Shown: in pieces, positions 42,132 through 51,070 of the stretch
Layout of the letters: each line of letters starts with the position of its first letter
Position numbering within the stretch: position 1 is the first letter of the stretch
Source of the DNA: Stutzerimonas stutzeri
GTDB taxonomy: Bacteria; Pseudomonadota; Gammaproteobacteria; Pseudomonadales; Pseudomonadaceae
Direction: 5' to 3'
NCBI GenBank assembly: GCA_002387205.1
Contig: DGLA01000010.1
Span: 124,438-188,437 of the forward strand
Length of the DNA stretch: 64,000 bases
Notes under the pieces: generated by a model
The model's input: only the letters and a program-made list of their open reading frames with translations
Told to the model about the DNA's origin: nothing
The model's database searches: none
Program-made: the position numbers and the translations under genes

Positions 42132-43334
42132 TCAGACGCGCTCGATGACCATGGCCAGGCCCTGGCCGACACCGATACACAGGCTGATGACCGCGTAGCG
42201 CTTGCCGCTGCGCTGCAATTCGCGCGCGGTGGACAGTGCCAGGCGCGCCCCGGAAGCCCCCAGCGGATGACCCACGGCGATCGCGCCACCGTTCGGGTTG
42301 ACGCGCGGGTCGTCGAACGCCACATGCAGGCCCTTCAGACAGCCCAGCACCTGCGAGGCGAAGGCTTCGTTGATTTCGATGATGTCCATATCGGTCAGGC
42401 TCAGGCCAGCACGGGCCAGTGCCTTGTTGATGGCTTCCACCGGTCCAACGCCCATGATGCGCGGCTCGACGCCGGCAACGGCGGCGGACAGGATGCGTGC
42501 CATTGGCTTGAGGCCGTGCTTCTCGCCAGCGGCCTGGCTGCCGATCAGCAGCGCGGCGGCACCGTCGTTTACGCCCGAGGCGTTACCCGCGGTGACCACG
42601 CCGTCTTCAAACAGCGGGCGCAGCTTGGTCAGTGCGGCCATGTCGGATTGCGGACGCGGATGCTCATCCTCGGCGATCACGCTCGGCGGGGTCTTGCGAC
42701 CGGTCGGCACGCTCACCGGCACGATCTCCTCGGCGAAGAAACCAGCCTGGCGCGCGGCTTCGAACTTGGCCTGAGAGGCAGCGGCAAAGGTGTCGGCCTC
42801 TTCACGGCTGATGCCAAATTCGAGGGCCAAGTTGTCGCCAGTCTGCGGCATGCTGTCGTTGCCGAACTGCTCGATGATTTTCGGGTTCGGGAAGCGCGCG
42901 CCGATGGTGCTGTCGTACATCGTGAAGTCGCGGCTATAGGCCTTCTCGGCCTTGGCCATGACGAACGGGGCGCGCGACATGCTTTCCACGCCGCCTGCAA
43001 CGAACAGTTCGCCTTCGTTGCAGGTGACGGCGCGTGCAGCATCGACGATCGCGGCCAGGCCACTGGCACACAGGCGGTTGACGGTCTGGCCGGGCACGGT
43101 GACCGGCAGGCCGGAGAGCAGCACGGCATGACGGGCGATGTTACGGCTGTCTTCACCGGCCTGGTTGGTGTTGCCGAGGATCAGGTCGTCAACGGCAGCC
43201 CCGTCAACGCCGGTGCGCGCAATCAGCTCGCGGATCACGTCGGCAATCAAATCATCCGGGCGAACCGGAGCCAGACCACCGGCGTGGCGACCGAAGGGAG
43301 TACGCAGGCCTGCGTAGATGTAGGCGTTCAGCAT
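42132..43334 (-). CDS. Thiolase of the 3-oxoadipyl-CoA (PcaF/PaaJ) type
   Basis: A 400-residue thiolase with nucleophile Cys89 (NRLCASGLAAI), NEAFASQ, His in GGAIAVGHPLGASGAR and Cys in CIGVGQG. The GNTNQAGEDSRNIARHAVLL segment is nearly that of PcaF, which favours 3-oxoadipyl-CoA cleavage to succinyl-CoA and acetyl-CoA over acetoacetyl-CoA. It fits the end of adipate oxidation and could also serve the beta-ketoadipate pathway fed by region 1. Confidence 0.9.
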   Translation of the reverse strand: MLNAYIYAGLRTPFGRHAGGLAPVRPDDLIADVIRELIARTGVDGAAVDDLILGNTNQAGEDSRNIARHAVLLSGLPVTVPGQTVNRLCASGLAAIVDAARAVTCNEGELFVAGGVESMSRAPFVMAKAEKAYSRDFTMYDSTIGARFPNPKIIEQFGNDSMPQTGDNLALEFGISREEADTFAAASQAKFEAARQAGFFAEEIVPVSVPTGRKTPPSVIAEDEHPRPQSDMAALTKLRPLFEDGVVTAGNASGVNDGAAALLIGSQAAGEKHGLKPMARILSAAVAGVEPRIMGVGPVEAINKALARAGLSLTDMDIIEINEAFASQVLGCLKGLHVAFDDPRVNPNGGAIAVGHPLGASGARLALSTARELQRSGKRYAVISLCIGVGQGLAMVIERV

Positions 43335-43357
43335 GATGATACCTATAAAGGAAAGGG

Positions 43358-44887
43358 TTATATGGTGGACGGCTCATCCAGGCGCAGCGATAGCCCCAGC
43401 AGGGCACGGCGACGCAGCCAATGGCTCGGGCGATAACGCGGGTCGCCGGTCACGTTCAGCATGCGCTCGAGTATGGTCAGCAGGCGACGCGGACCGAGGC
43501 TGTCGCCCCAGGCCAGCGGACCCTGCGGATAACCCAGGCCCAGACGCACGGCCTGATCAATATCCTCGGGGCTGGCGATCCGCTGCTGAGCGATGTCGCA
43601 GGCTAGGTTGACCACCATGGCCAGCACGCGCTGCGCTACGAAACCGACGCTGTCGCGAATCACGGTGACGCCCACGCCATCGCGGGCGAACAGCGCATGG
43701 GCGGCAGCGCGCATGTCCGGACGGGTAGCCGGGGTCATCATCAGAGTGCGATGGCGAGACAGATCGGTCAGCAGGTCCACGCACACCGTGCGGGCGGCAT
43801 CCACACCGAAGCGGTTGGCTGCGGTGGTGGCGTCATCGCCGTACGGCGCAATCAGGCACAGCGCCTGCTCGGAAGGACGATCGCCTTCCTCCACCTGCGC
43901 ACCCAACGCATCGAGCAGCACGGCCAGCTTCTGCTGATCGTCTGCGCTCTCGGTGGCGACCCACACTGGCGGCAATTGCTCGACGCTCGGCACCGGTTGC
44001 GGTCGCGGCGCATCGACCATCTGGCCGTTCTGGTAGCGGTAGAACCCCTGCCCCACCTTGCGGCCCACGCGGCCGGCCACCAGCATCTGGCGGGTCAGCG
44101 GGGACGGCGTGTAGCGCGGGTCGTTGTAGAACTGGGTATAGATCGATTCCATTACCGGATGGGAAACGTCCAGCGCGGTGAGGTCGAACAGCTCCAGCGG
44201 GCCCATGCGGAAACCGGCGCCTTCGCGCAGGATGCGGTCCACATCGCCTTGCGGGGCGACACCCTCACCGAGGATCTTCAGGGCTTCGGTACCGTAGGCA
44301 CGGCCGGCATGGTTGACGATGAAACCTGGGGTGTCCTTGGCGCGCACACCGGTGTGGCCCATGCGCCTGGCCAGGTCCAGCAGGGCATCGCTGACGGCCG
44401 GATCGGTGGCGATGCCGTCGATGACTTCGACCACCCTCATCAATGGAACAGGGTTGAAAAAGTGAAAGCCGGCGACTCGCTGCGGATGCTGACAGGCTGT
44501 GGCGATGGCGCTCACCGAGAGCGACGAGGTGTTGGTCGCCAGGATGCATTCGGCGTCGACGATGCCTTCGAGCTGAGTCAGCAAGCCGCGCTTGGCATCC
44601 AGATTCTCGACGATGGCTTCCACCACCATGTCGCAAGCGGCGAGCTCTTCGATGGCGGTGACAGGCTTGAGCAGCGCCACGGCAGCGTCGGCGGAGGCCT
44701 GGGTGATCTTTTCCTTGGCCACCAGTTTGCCTAGGGTACTCGCGAGATTGTCGCGGGCAGTCACGGCTGCGCCCTCACGGGCATCATACAAACGCACTTC
44801 CACGCCAGCCTGCGCGGCAATCTGGGCTATGCCTGCACCCATTACGCCGGTGCCGACCAGCCCCATGGTGTTAATCGAGCGAGCCAT
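43358..44887 (-). CDS. 3-hydroxyacyl-CoA dehydrogenase (PaaH/3-hydroxyadipyl type)
   Basis: A 509-residue protein. The NAD fold opens with MGLVGTGVMGAGIAQIAAQA, FHFFNPVPLMRVVEVI marks the catalytic His region, and two 3HCDH C-terminal domains follow (around 190-285 and 410-509). This long, tandem-domain form is the PaaH/PaaC type that acts on 3-hydroxyadipyl-CoA. GGGGAG precedes the ATG and it starts 2 bp after the hydratase stop. Confidence 0.93.
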   Translation of the reverse strand: MARSINTMGLVGTGVMGAGIAQIAAQAGVEVRLYDAREGAAVTARDNLASTLGKLVAKEKITQASADAAVALLKPVTAIEELAACDMVVEAIVENLDAKRGLLTQLEGIVDAECILATNTSSLSVSAIATACQHPQRVAGFHFFNPVPLMRVVEVIDGIATDPAVSDALLDLARRMGHTGVRAKDTPGFIVNHAGRAYGTEALKILGEGVAPQGDVDRILREGAGFRMGPLELFDLTALDVSHPVMESIYTQFYNDPRYTPSPLTRQMLVAGRVGRKVGQGFYRYQNGQMVDAPRPQPVPSVEQLPPVWVATESADDQQKLAVLLDALGAQVEEGDRPSEQALCLIAPYGDDATTAANRFGVDAARTVCVDLLTDLSRHRTLMMTPATRPDMRAAAHALFARDGVGVTVIRDSVGFVAQRVLAMVVNLACDIAQQRIASPEDIDQAVRLGLGYPQGPLAWGDSLGPRRLLTILERMLNVTGDPRYRPSHWLRRRALLGLSLRLDEPSTI

Positions 44888-44889
44888 GC

Positions 44890-45675
44890 TTACTCCCCGC
44901 GGTAGGTGGGTTTGCGCTTTTCGAAAAAGGCGGCGGCGCCTTCCTTCTGATCAGCGGAATCGAACAGTAGCTGGAACGCCTTGCGCTCCAGGGTCAGCGC
45001 GCTGTCCAGTGGCAGATCGGCGCCGGCCAGCATCACTTCCTTGATTTGTTGCACAGCCAGTGGCGGTAGCGCGGCGATTTCGCTGGCCAGGGCCAAGGCG
45101 CGCGAAAGGGTCTGATCGTCCGGCACCACTTCGCTGACCATTCCGATGGCCAACGCCTCGGGCGCCTTTACCATGCAGCCGGTCAGCGCGATGCGCATGG
45201 CCTGGAACTTGCCGACCGCGCGAATCAAACGCTGAGTGCCGCCGGCACCGGGCATTAAACCGAGTTTGACTTCCGGCTGACCGAAACGGGCCGACTCCCC
45301 GGCCACGATGATGTCGCAGTGCATCGCCAGTTCGCAGCCACCACCCAGGGCGAAGCCATTAACGGCGGCGATGACCGGCTTCGGACAGCGGGCAATCGGA
45401 TCCCATAGCAGCTCGGTATGACGGCCATACATCTCGATCGGCGAGGCGCTGGCAAACTCCCTGATATCCGCACCTGCGACGAAGAACTGCTCACCACCGG
45501 TAAGCACGACGGCGCGAATATCGTCACGCCGGGCGAGCGTGCGGAAGTGCTCAGCCAACTGATGACGCACGCTCGCATTGAGCGCGTTCTTGGCTTCGGG
45601 ACGGCTGATACGCACGACGGCGACACCGTCATGGGGATACTCCAGCAGTACGACTGGATCGAGTGGTTGGCTCAT
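44890..45675 (-). CDS. Enoyl-CoA hydratase
   Basis: A 261-residue crotonase: oxyanion-hole segments FFVAGADIREFA near 65 and GFALGGGCELAMHCDIIVA near 105, then GLMPGAGGTQRL with the catalytic Glu region. The most similar group is PaaF/2,3-dehydroadipyl-CoA hydratase. The ATG at 45675 follows GGAGCAGAG, and the frame upstream runs into the promoter gap. It is the first gene of the nine-gene operon. Confidence 0.93.
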   Translation of the reverse strand: MSQPLDPVVLLEYPHDGVAVVRISRPEAKNALNASVRHQLAEHFRTLARRDDIRAVVLTGGEQFFVAGADIREFASASPIEMYGRHTELLWDPIARCPKPVIAAVNGFALGGGCELAMHCDIIVAGESARFGQPEVKLGLMPGAGGTQRLIRAVGKFQAMRIALTGCMVKAPEALAIGMVSEVVPDDQTLSRALALASEIAALPPLAVQQIKEVMLAGADLPLDSALTLERKAFQLLFDSADQKEGAAAFFEKRKPTYRGE

Positions 45676-45713
45676 CTCTGCTCCGCTATTGGTCACGCAG
45701 ATATGTCTGCTGT

Positions 45714-45730
45714 GCGAAACTGCATTTCGC
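45714..45730. promoter_or_regulatory. Candidate IclR-type operator A
   Basis: GCGAAA-CTGCA-TTTCGC is a perfect 6-bp-arm palindrome 39 bp upstream of the hydratase start, in the 251-bp gap to the divergent IclR gene. Confidence 0.5.
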
Positions 45731-45868
45731 TTTTTCGTGGGGCGATAGGTTTTAACGTTGTTTTCTTTAAATGTCACCCCCCTGACATACGACTTTTGTC
45801 GAAGGAACCGTCGCGATAGCGGTCTATACCGAAAATAAACGTTCAGGCAAAGCAACCCTTGCCGACTG

Positions 45869-45881
45869 TCCGCTATGCGGA
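45869..45881. promoter_or_regulatory. Candidate IclR-type operator B
   Basis: TCCGC-TAT-GCGGA is a perfect 5-bp-arm palindrome 46 bp before the IclR gene ATG. Its size is like the short palindromes bound by PcaR/PobR-type IclR proteins. Confidence 0.45.
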
Positions 45882-45926
45882 ATACAATTTCGAAAAACTT
45901 GATTTTATAAAAAACGAGGCTCTACC

Positions 45927-46775
45927 ATGCAACGCAGGATTAAGGATCGGTCCCCGGATCAGGACTCGCTTTTAGAGACCGAACGGGTTCTGCTCGATCC
46001 GATATCGGCTCTCGATGAGGAGGAAAAGGACCGCCAGTTCGTCACCGCGCTGGCCCGGGGCCTGGAGTTGCTGCGCTGTTTCAGCCCGCGCGAAAGCGTG
46101 TTGAGCAATCAGGAGCTGGCCCGCAAGGCCAACCTGCCTCGGCCGACCGTCAGCCGGTTGACTCACACGCTGACGCGCCTGGGTTATTTGAAGCAACTGC
46201 CCCAAGGCAAATACCAGCTGGACGTCGGTGTGATGTCGTTTGGCTACGGGATGCTCTCCAATCTGTCGATTCGGGCTGTAGCGCATCCTCTAATGGAACA
46301 GTTGGCCAACCACGCAAATGCGGCGGTGGCGATGGCGGCCCGGGACCGGCTGCAGATGGTTTATCTGGACGTGGTGCACGGCCAGGGCAACCTCACGATG
46401 CGGCGCCAAGTGGGTACCCATCTGCCTTTGCATCTGAGCGCTGCGGGACGTGCCTGCCTGGCTGGGCTGCCGGAAAATGAGTGCGATTTTCTACTGGACC
46501 GTATTCGCACCCGGCATCCCGAGGACTGGCCCAAGCTCCGCAAAGGCCTGGAAAAGGCCTTCCGGGACTACGCCGACTACGGCTACTGCCTGTCGATCGG
46601 CGAGTGGCAGCGGGACGTGAATGCAGTTGCAGTGCCCATGACGCATGCGCAGCACGGGCTGCTGGCATTCAACTGCGGCGGCCCGAGTTTTCAGCTCTCG
46701 CGCGAAAAGCTGGAAGAGGACATCGGACCGCGGCTGGTCCACATGGTTAGCAACATCGAGGCCAGCACCCGCTGA
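45927..46775 (+). CDS. IclR-family regulator (PcaR/PobR-like)
   Basis: A 282-residue regulator. A charged leader of about 35 residues precedes the winged HTH (SNQELARKANLPRPTVSRLT) and the IclR effector domain (HLPLHLSAAGRACLAGLPEN). This subgroup controls beta-ketoadipate and related acid pathways, usually as an activator. It diverges from the nine-gene operon and precedes an acyl-CoA dehydrogenase on its own strand, so it likely controls both sides. Confidence 0.92.
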   Translation: MQRRIKDRSPDQDSLLETERVLLDPISALDEEEKDRQFVTALARGLELLRCFSPRESVLSNQELARKANLPRPTVSRLTHTLTRLGYLKQLPQGKYQLDVGVMSFGYGMLSNLSIRAVAHPLMEQLANHANAAVAMAARDRLQMVYLDVVHGQGNLTMRRQVGTHLPLHLSAAGRACLAGLPENECDFLLDRIRTRHPEDWPKLRKGLEKAFRDYADYGYCLSIGEWQRDVNAVAVPMTHAQHGLLAFNCGGPSFQLSREKLEEDIGPRLVHMVSNIEASTR

Positions 46776-46840
46776 TGAAGAAGCGGGTCGTGCCTCGTCG
46801 ATATGACGCGTCCGACCATCGGACCCTCGAGGAGTAACAC

Positions 46841-47995
46841 ATGATCCGCGATCCGGAAACATTGCAAATCCTGCTGGATTCCATCCGCCAGTTCGTCAAC
46901 GAAGCGTTGATCCCGCGCGAAAACGAAGTTGCCGAAACCGACTCGATGCCGGCGGACATCGTCGAGCAGATGAAGGAAATGGGCCTATTCGGCCTGACCA
47001 TTCCCGAGGATTTCGGGGGGCTGGGCGTGACCATGGAAGAGGAAGTGAACATTGCCTTCGAACTGGGCCGCACGTCCCCGGCGTTCCGCTCCTACATCGG
47101 CACCAACAACGGCATTGGCTCCATTGGAATCCTGCTCGACGGTACAGACGAGCAAAAAGCCAAGTACCTTCCCAAGCTGGCCGCTGGCGATTTCCTCAGC
47201 GCCTTCTGCCTAACCGAGCCGGACTCCGGCTCCGACGCCGCCTCGCTGAAGACCACCGCCGTTCGCGACGGTGATGTCTACGTCATCAACGGTACCAAGC
47301 GCTTTATCACCAATGCGCCGCATGCAGGCATCTTCACCGTGATGGCTCGTACCAACCGCGAAATCAAGGGCGCCGGTGGCATCAGTTCGTTCATCGTTGA
47401 AGCCCAAACCCCAGGCGTCACGGTCGGCAAGCGGGATCAAAAGATGGGCCAAAAAGGCGCGCATACCGCCGACGTGATTTTCGAGAACGTTCGCGTGCCG
47501 GCCGAAAACCTGATCGGTGGCAAGGAAGGCGTCGGCTTCAAGACCGCCATGAAGGTGCTCGATAAAGGTCGTCTGCACATCGCCGCACTCTCCGTAGGCG
47601 CCGCCGAGCGCATGCTCGCCGACTCTCTGCAGTACGCCATCGAGCGCAAGCAGTTCGGCCAGCCCATCGCCGAATTCCAGCTGATCCAGGCCATGCTGGC
47701 CGACAGCAAGGCCGAGATTTACGCTGCGCGCTGCATGGTGCTGGATGCCGCGCGCAAGCGCGACGAAGGCCTGAACGTCAGCACCGAGGCATCCTGTGCC
47801 AAGATGTTCGCCACCGAGATGTGCGGCCGCGTGGCCGACCGAGGCGTGCAGATCCATGGTGGCGCCGGGTACGTCAGCGAATATGCCATCGAGCGATTCT
47901 ACCGCGACGTGCGCCTGTTCCGCCTGTACGAGGGCACCACTCAGATCCAGCAAATAATCATCGCCCGCAACATGATCCGCGAAGCACAGCGTTAA
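46841..47995 (+). CDS. Acyl-CoA dehydrogenase
   Basis: A 384-residue flavoprotein of normal length: FCLTEPDSGSDAASLKTTA (FAD/substrate loop), KRFITNAPHAGIF, and catalytic Glu364 in YEGTTQIQQIIIARN at the canonical position. With CoA-transferase, hydratase, dehydrogenase and thiolase across the promoter it completes a beta-oxidation cycle, probably acting on adipyl-CoA like DcaA. GAGGAG precedes the ATG. Confidence 0.93.
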   Translation: MIRDPETLQILLDSIRQFVNEALIPRENEVAETDSMPADIVEQMKEMGLFGLTIPEDFGGLGVTMEEEVNIAFELGRTSPAFRSYIGTNNGIGSIGILLDGTDEQKAKYLPKLAAGDFLSAFCLTEPDSGSDAASLKTTAVRDGDVYVINGTKRFITNAPHAGIFTVMARTNREIKGAGGISSFIVEAQTPGVTVGKRDQKMGQKGAHTADVIFENVRVPAENLIGGKEGVGFKTAMKVLDKGRLHIAALSVGAAERMLADSLQYAIERKQFGQPIAEFQLIQAMLADSKAEIYAARCMVLDAARKRDEGLNVSTEASCAKMFATEMCGRVADRGVQIHGGAGYVSEYAIERFYRDVRLFRLYEGTTQIQQIIIARNMIREAQR

Positions 47996-48033
47996 CGCAG
48001 TGCAAGGGAACGTCGAGTGTGCTCTGGAGCGCT

Positions 48034-48064
48034 CTTGGTTATCGATCAATCGTCGATAACCAAG
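48034..48064 (+). terminator. 12-bp hairpin after the acyl-CoA dehydrogenase gene
   Basis: CTTGGTTATCGA and TCGATAACCAAG form a perfect stem with a seven-base loop, 38 bp beyond the stop. No T tract follows. Confidence 0.6.
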
Positions 48065-48088
48065 GGCTCCCTACCTGCGAACAGCTGA

Positions 48089-48290
48089 TTACCGCTGTGT
48101 CTGCGACAGCGGGTCCGTTCCCTGCTTCTGAAACGCCGCAAGAAAGGCTTTCAAAGCGGGTGAGTTATTTTCCGGATGCCAGGCCAGAGCTAGCTCAAGC
48201 AGTGGCGTCTCTTCAACCAGCGGTATGGCTGTCGCACCGTGCGGGAGCGAGCGGATATAGGTTCCGGGGTTCGCTGAACTGCGGCTTCGG
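48089..48290 (-). pseudogene. LysR regulator C-terminal relic
   Basis: The minus strand reads ANPGTYIRSLPHGATAIPLV, then LLELALAWHPENNSPALKAF and a stop at 48089. This is the typical last 60 residues of a LysR effector domain. No HTH half is found to its right, where the sequence becomes unrelated. Confidence 0.7.
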
Positions 48291-48496
48291 TTAGTTCATG
48301 CATGGCATGGGAGCCGCCGCGCGACGAGCGATACTTTAGCAGGGTGATCCGGTAACGATGATTGTCTTCGCCTACCGCAGTTCATCTACCTTAACGAAAA
48401 CCGTTAGCGCCTTATCTGGACCCTGCGACGAGGACACCAAATTTGTCGGGCCGGATAAGTAACAGGTGTACAGGCGTCAAGGTCTCTATTTCAAAT

Positions 48497-49040
48497 GATG
48501 GCGGCATCTCGAACATGGAAGCGGGTATCAAGCCGTAGTTGGTCGAGGCCATGAAGCACGACTACGACCTGCTGAAAAAAAGACATGGATATCACCGATC
48601 TGGTTTTCGCCGCCTGGATCAGCGAATCCTACCTCAAGCGCGCGTACGCAGCATCTGACCTGGACTACGAGGCAGTGCAAACCATAGTCAGCCGGCTCCA
48701 CGCGCCTCCCGGTCGTAATCCCGCTGAGATCTGTTGCGCCGCTAAAGGCAGCGTGGCCTTGGACAGCACCGCGGACATACTCGCCGCCGAAGCAAAGGCC
48801 ACAGCCGACGGCTCTGCCATCTACGTCATCTACGACCACGTCAACCTCACCGGGCTGAAGCTGTTCGACAAAGATCAAGCACCCGAGCGAACAGCGAGCC
48901 CGCAACTTTTGTTCTCGCTACCAATGCAAGTTAGGGCTCTAGCGCCAAAGCTGAGCGTGATGGATGAGCTACCAACCCGTTTCAAATCAAAGGGGCAGCT
49001 TTCGGCCCAGAAGCGGTCGGTCGACTTCCTCGTATATTGA
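48497..49040 (+). pseudogene. Decayed gene, resembling an ABC solute-binding protein at its start
   Basis: Before the open frame that starts at 48585, the same coding sense continues as DGGISNMEAGIKP, a TAG at 48536-48538, then LVEAMKHDYDLLKK. An A7 run (48575-48581) shifts frame into MDITDLVFAAWISESYLKRA. So the gene carries at least one stop and one frameshift. The first part is like the last third of nitrate/sulfonate-type binding proteins. The downstream part (about 100 residues with an ICCAAKGSVAL and an IYVIYDHVNLTGLKLF segment) I do not recognise. Confidence 0.55.
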
Positions 49041-49516
49041 TGCCATTCAAGTCATTGAAAGCTTCTGCTCTATCTGGTCGGGACAAATATAAGCCGAGGG
49101 TGCCGCGTATTCCTGGATCCGACAAGGTTGCTTCAAAGCCGCGAAATCAGCTCGAATCCTTGCATCACCGGAACGCTTGCTTCTGCATTCGTGGAGAAAG
49201 TCACCCAGCTTTGCCTGTGACGGCGCCTGGTTGCATCTGTACGGGCTAGCCGGTTTCGTGCAGAGGGAGATGTAGGGACCCCTTCGACCGGAAAATACTG
49301 CTCTCGTCGGAGGCGGTCCGCGCGGCTGGTTGAGGCATATGCGGGAAACAGCTGGCTGAGCATCGTCCTAGTAGGCACAAATGATGAGTGCCGCTACCCT
49401 TCTCAACCGCCTCGGCAGCTGTGCACTGCGCGGGCATAAAAGGCGGCTCAGGGTGTGTTGCGCTCAGGACTACGGCTCGCGGGGCGCGCCACATGATCAG
49501 TGCGGATGTCCTGACT
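49041..49516. other. 476-bp stretch with no recognisable gene
   Basis: Between the decayed gene and the MFS gene I see only short frames without ribosome-binding sites or family motifs, and no clear repeats. With 47996-49040 it makes about 1.5 kb of relic DNA separating two catabolic clusters. Confidence 0.6.
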
Positions 49517-50809
49517 TCACGCTCTTGCTACAGCCAATGGCTGCGCCAACCTGAAACCTGGTAATGGCAGCTTAAGCGAGACCACTGCAGCGAACATGAG
49601 CAGCACGCCGGAACTGCCAAAAGCGACCCAGTGCGTACCGAAGTGCTCATACCCCCACCCGCCAAGCCATGAGCTGATCATCGCTCCCACCTGATGGCCC
49701 AGGTAAGCGGTTCCATACATAACCCCAACCAGCCGCACGCCATATACATCCGCAAGGATGGCCGACGAGGTTGCAATACTGCCCGCCCAGACTATCCCAC
49801 CAATGGTGGCTGCGATGTACAGCTCCCAGTGAGTACCGACCAGCAGAAGCGCGAAGAAACCCAACCCCCGAATGAAGTAGATGGCGGCCAGAATATTTCT
49901 ACGCGGCACTCGATCGGACAATCGGCCAAGCACCAAAGTCCCGGCAATCGCCACTAGGCCGATCAGGCCGATGCCGTAGGAGCTGGTCATGGCATCGAAG
50001 CCGTGATCCATCAGCATGGGCACGCCATGTGTACCCAATAGATTCATGCTGTATCCGCACGCGAACAGGCCGAACACAATCTTCCAGAACGGAGACGTAT
50101 GCATGGCGGCATTCAATGTAAGTCCACTCGCCGCAGCGTCATTGGCGGAGGCCGGGGAACCCGCTTTGGCCGGTAGCAGATCCGAGTTCTGTGGCACTTC
50201 ATCGCGAATGATGAATAACGCCGCCGGTACGGTTATCAACACGAATGCAACAGCAAAGGAGACGAGACTGGTTTGCCAGTTATATGACTCGATTGACAGT
50301 GTCAGCAATGGTGTAACGACCGCCATGCCTGCCATCGATCCAGTGGACAGGAAGAACAAAGCCATACCACGCTGCCGAGTAAACCAGCGACTAATAACAG
50401 GTGTAAGGGCTACGGGGCTGGTGAACGCAAGACCAATGGACAACAGCACACCGAACGAAAGGAGAAAGGTGAATGGGGTGCGCGCAACAACCGTCCAGGC
50501 CGTTGCGCCTACGACGATTGCTGTGCCAAGTAACAGTACGCGGCGCGTTCCAATGCGCCCAACGAGATAGCCAGCCAGAGGCATCGCAAGTCCATAGAAC
50601 AGCATGCCAATCCCGACGATGGTCGCGAGAAGACTGCGGCTAAACCCCAGGTCTTCCGCCATCGGCAAAAAGAACGGGCCGATGCCGAGGCGCATCCCAA
50701 CGGTCAGCAAGGTGAGGAGCGTGGCGGCCGCAACGATGTTCCATCCGTGATACCAGTTACGTTCCCAGAGTGATGACAAAATCTGTCGCAATCCTGGCTT
50801 TGATTTCAT
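49517..50809 (-). CDS. Major facilitator superfamily transporter (monocarboxylate/OFA-like)
   Basis: A 430-residue protein of about 12 membrane segments. The MFS loop motif appears as GYLVGRIGTRRVLLLG in the first half and LGRLSDRVPRRN in the second. The layout GWNIVAAATLLTLLTVGMRL at the start fits monocarboxylate-porter-like MFS proteins. It lies on the same strand as the large cluster to its right but is cut off by a strong terminator hairpin, so it probably has its own promoter. The substrate is unknown. Confidence 0.88.
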   Translation of the reverse strand: MKSKPGLRQILSSLWERNWYHGWNIVAAATLLTLLTVGMRLGIGPFFLPMAEDLGFSRSLLATIVGIGMLFYGLAMPLAGYLVGRIGTRRVLLLGTAIVVGATAWTVVARTPFTFLLSFGVLLSIGLAFTSPVALTPVISRWFTRQRGMALFFLSTGSMAGMAVVTPLLTLSIESYNWQTSLVSFAVAFVLITVPAALFIIRDEVPQNSDLLPAKAGSPASANDAAASGLTLNAAMHTSPFWKIVFGLFACGYSMNLLGTHGVPMLMDHGFDAMTSSYGIGLIGLVAIAGTLVLGRLSDRVPRRNILAAIYFIRGLGFFALLLVGTHWELYIAATIGGIVWAGSIATSSAILADVYGVRLVGVMYGTAYLGHQVGAMISSWLGGWGYEHFGTHWVAFGSSGVLLMFAAVVSLKLPLPGFRLAQPLAVARA

Positions 50810-50919
50810 CGAACGCTCCTCGAGTAAGTAGATGACCGCCTTAGCCGCTCAAGTACGTCGTGGCTACGCGATAGGTATGTCTAGTGTCCGTTTCTGGTAT
50901 GCAAACTACGGTTTGAACC

Positions 50920-50954
50920 GGCCAGGCAGTGGTCATCAATGCCACTGCCTGGCC
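50920..50954. terminator. Strong 13-bp hairpin ending the right-hand cluster
   Basis: GGCCAGGCAGTGG and CCACTGCCTGGCC form a perfect stem around a nine-base loop, 117 bp past the stop of the AidB-like gene. There is no T tract, but its length and place between two co-directional genes support termination. Confidence 0.7.
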
Positions 50955-51070
50955 CTATCACTGATGTCCCGCTTTCATCCGTAACATATAGCTTGGCGCG
51001 CCGCTCCAGCGCTTTGCGCTCTACACGGATGTACCGATGACGGCGCCCTGCGGTCGCGTCCACGCTACGT

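Noticed and set aside
40917..43436. An 839-codon open frame on the + strand
   Set aside because: It is antisense to the CoA-transferase and thiolase genes, which have clear family motifs, and its translation is rich in His, Gln and Arg with no recognisable domain. High-GC antisense frames of this kind are expected.
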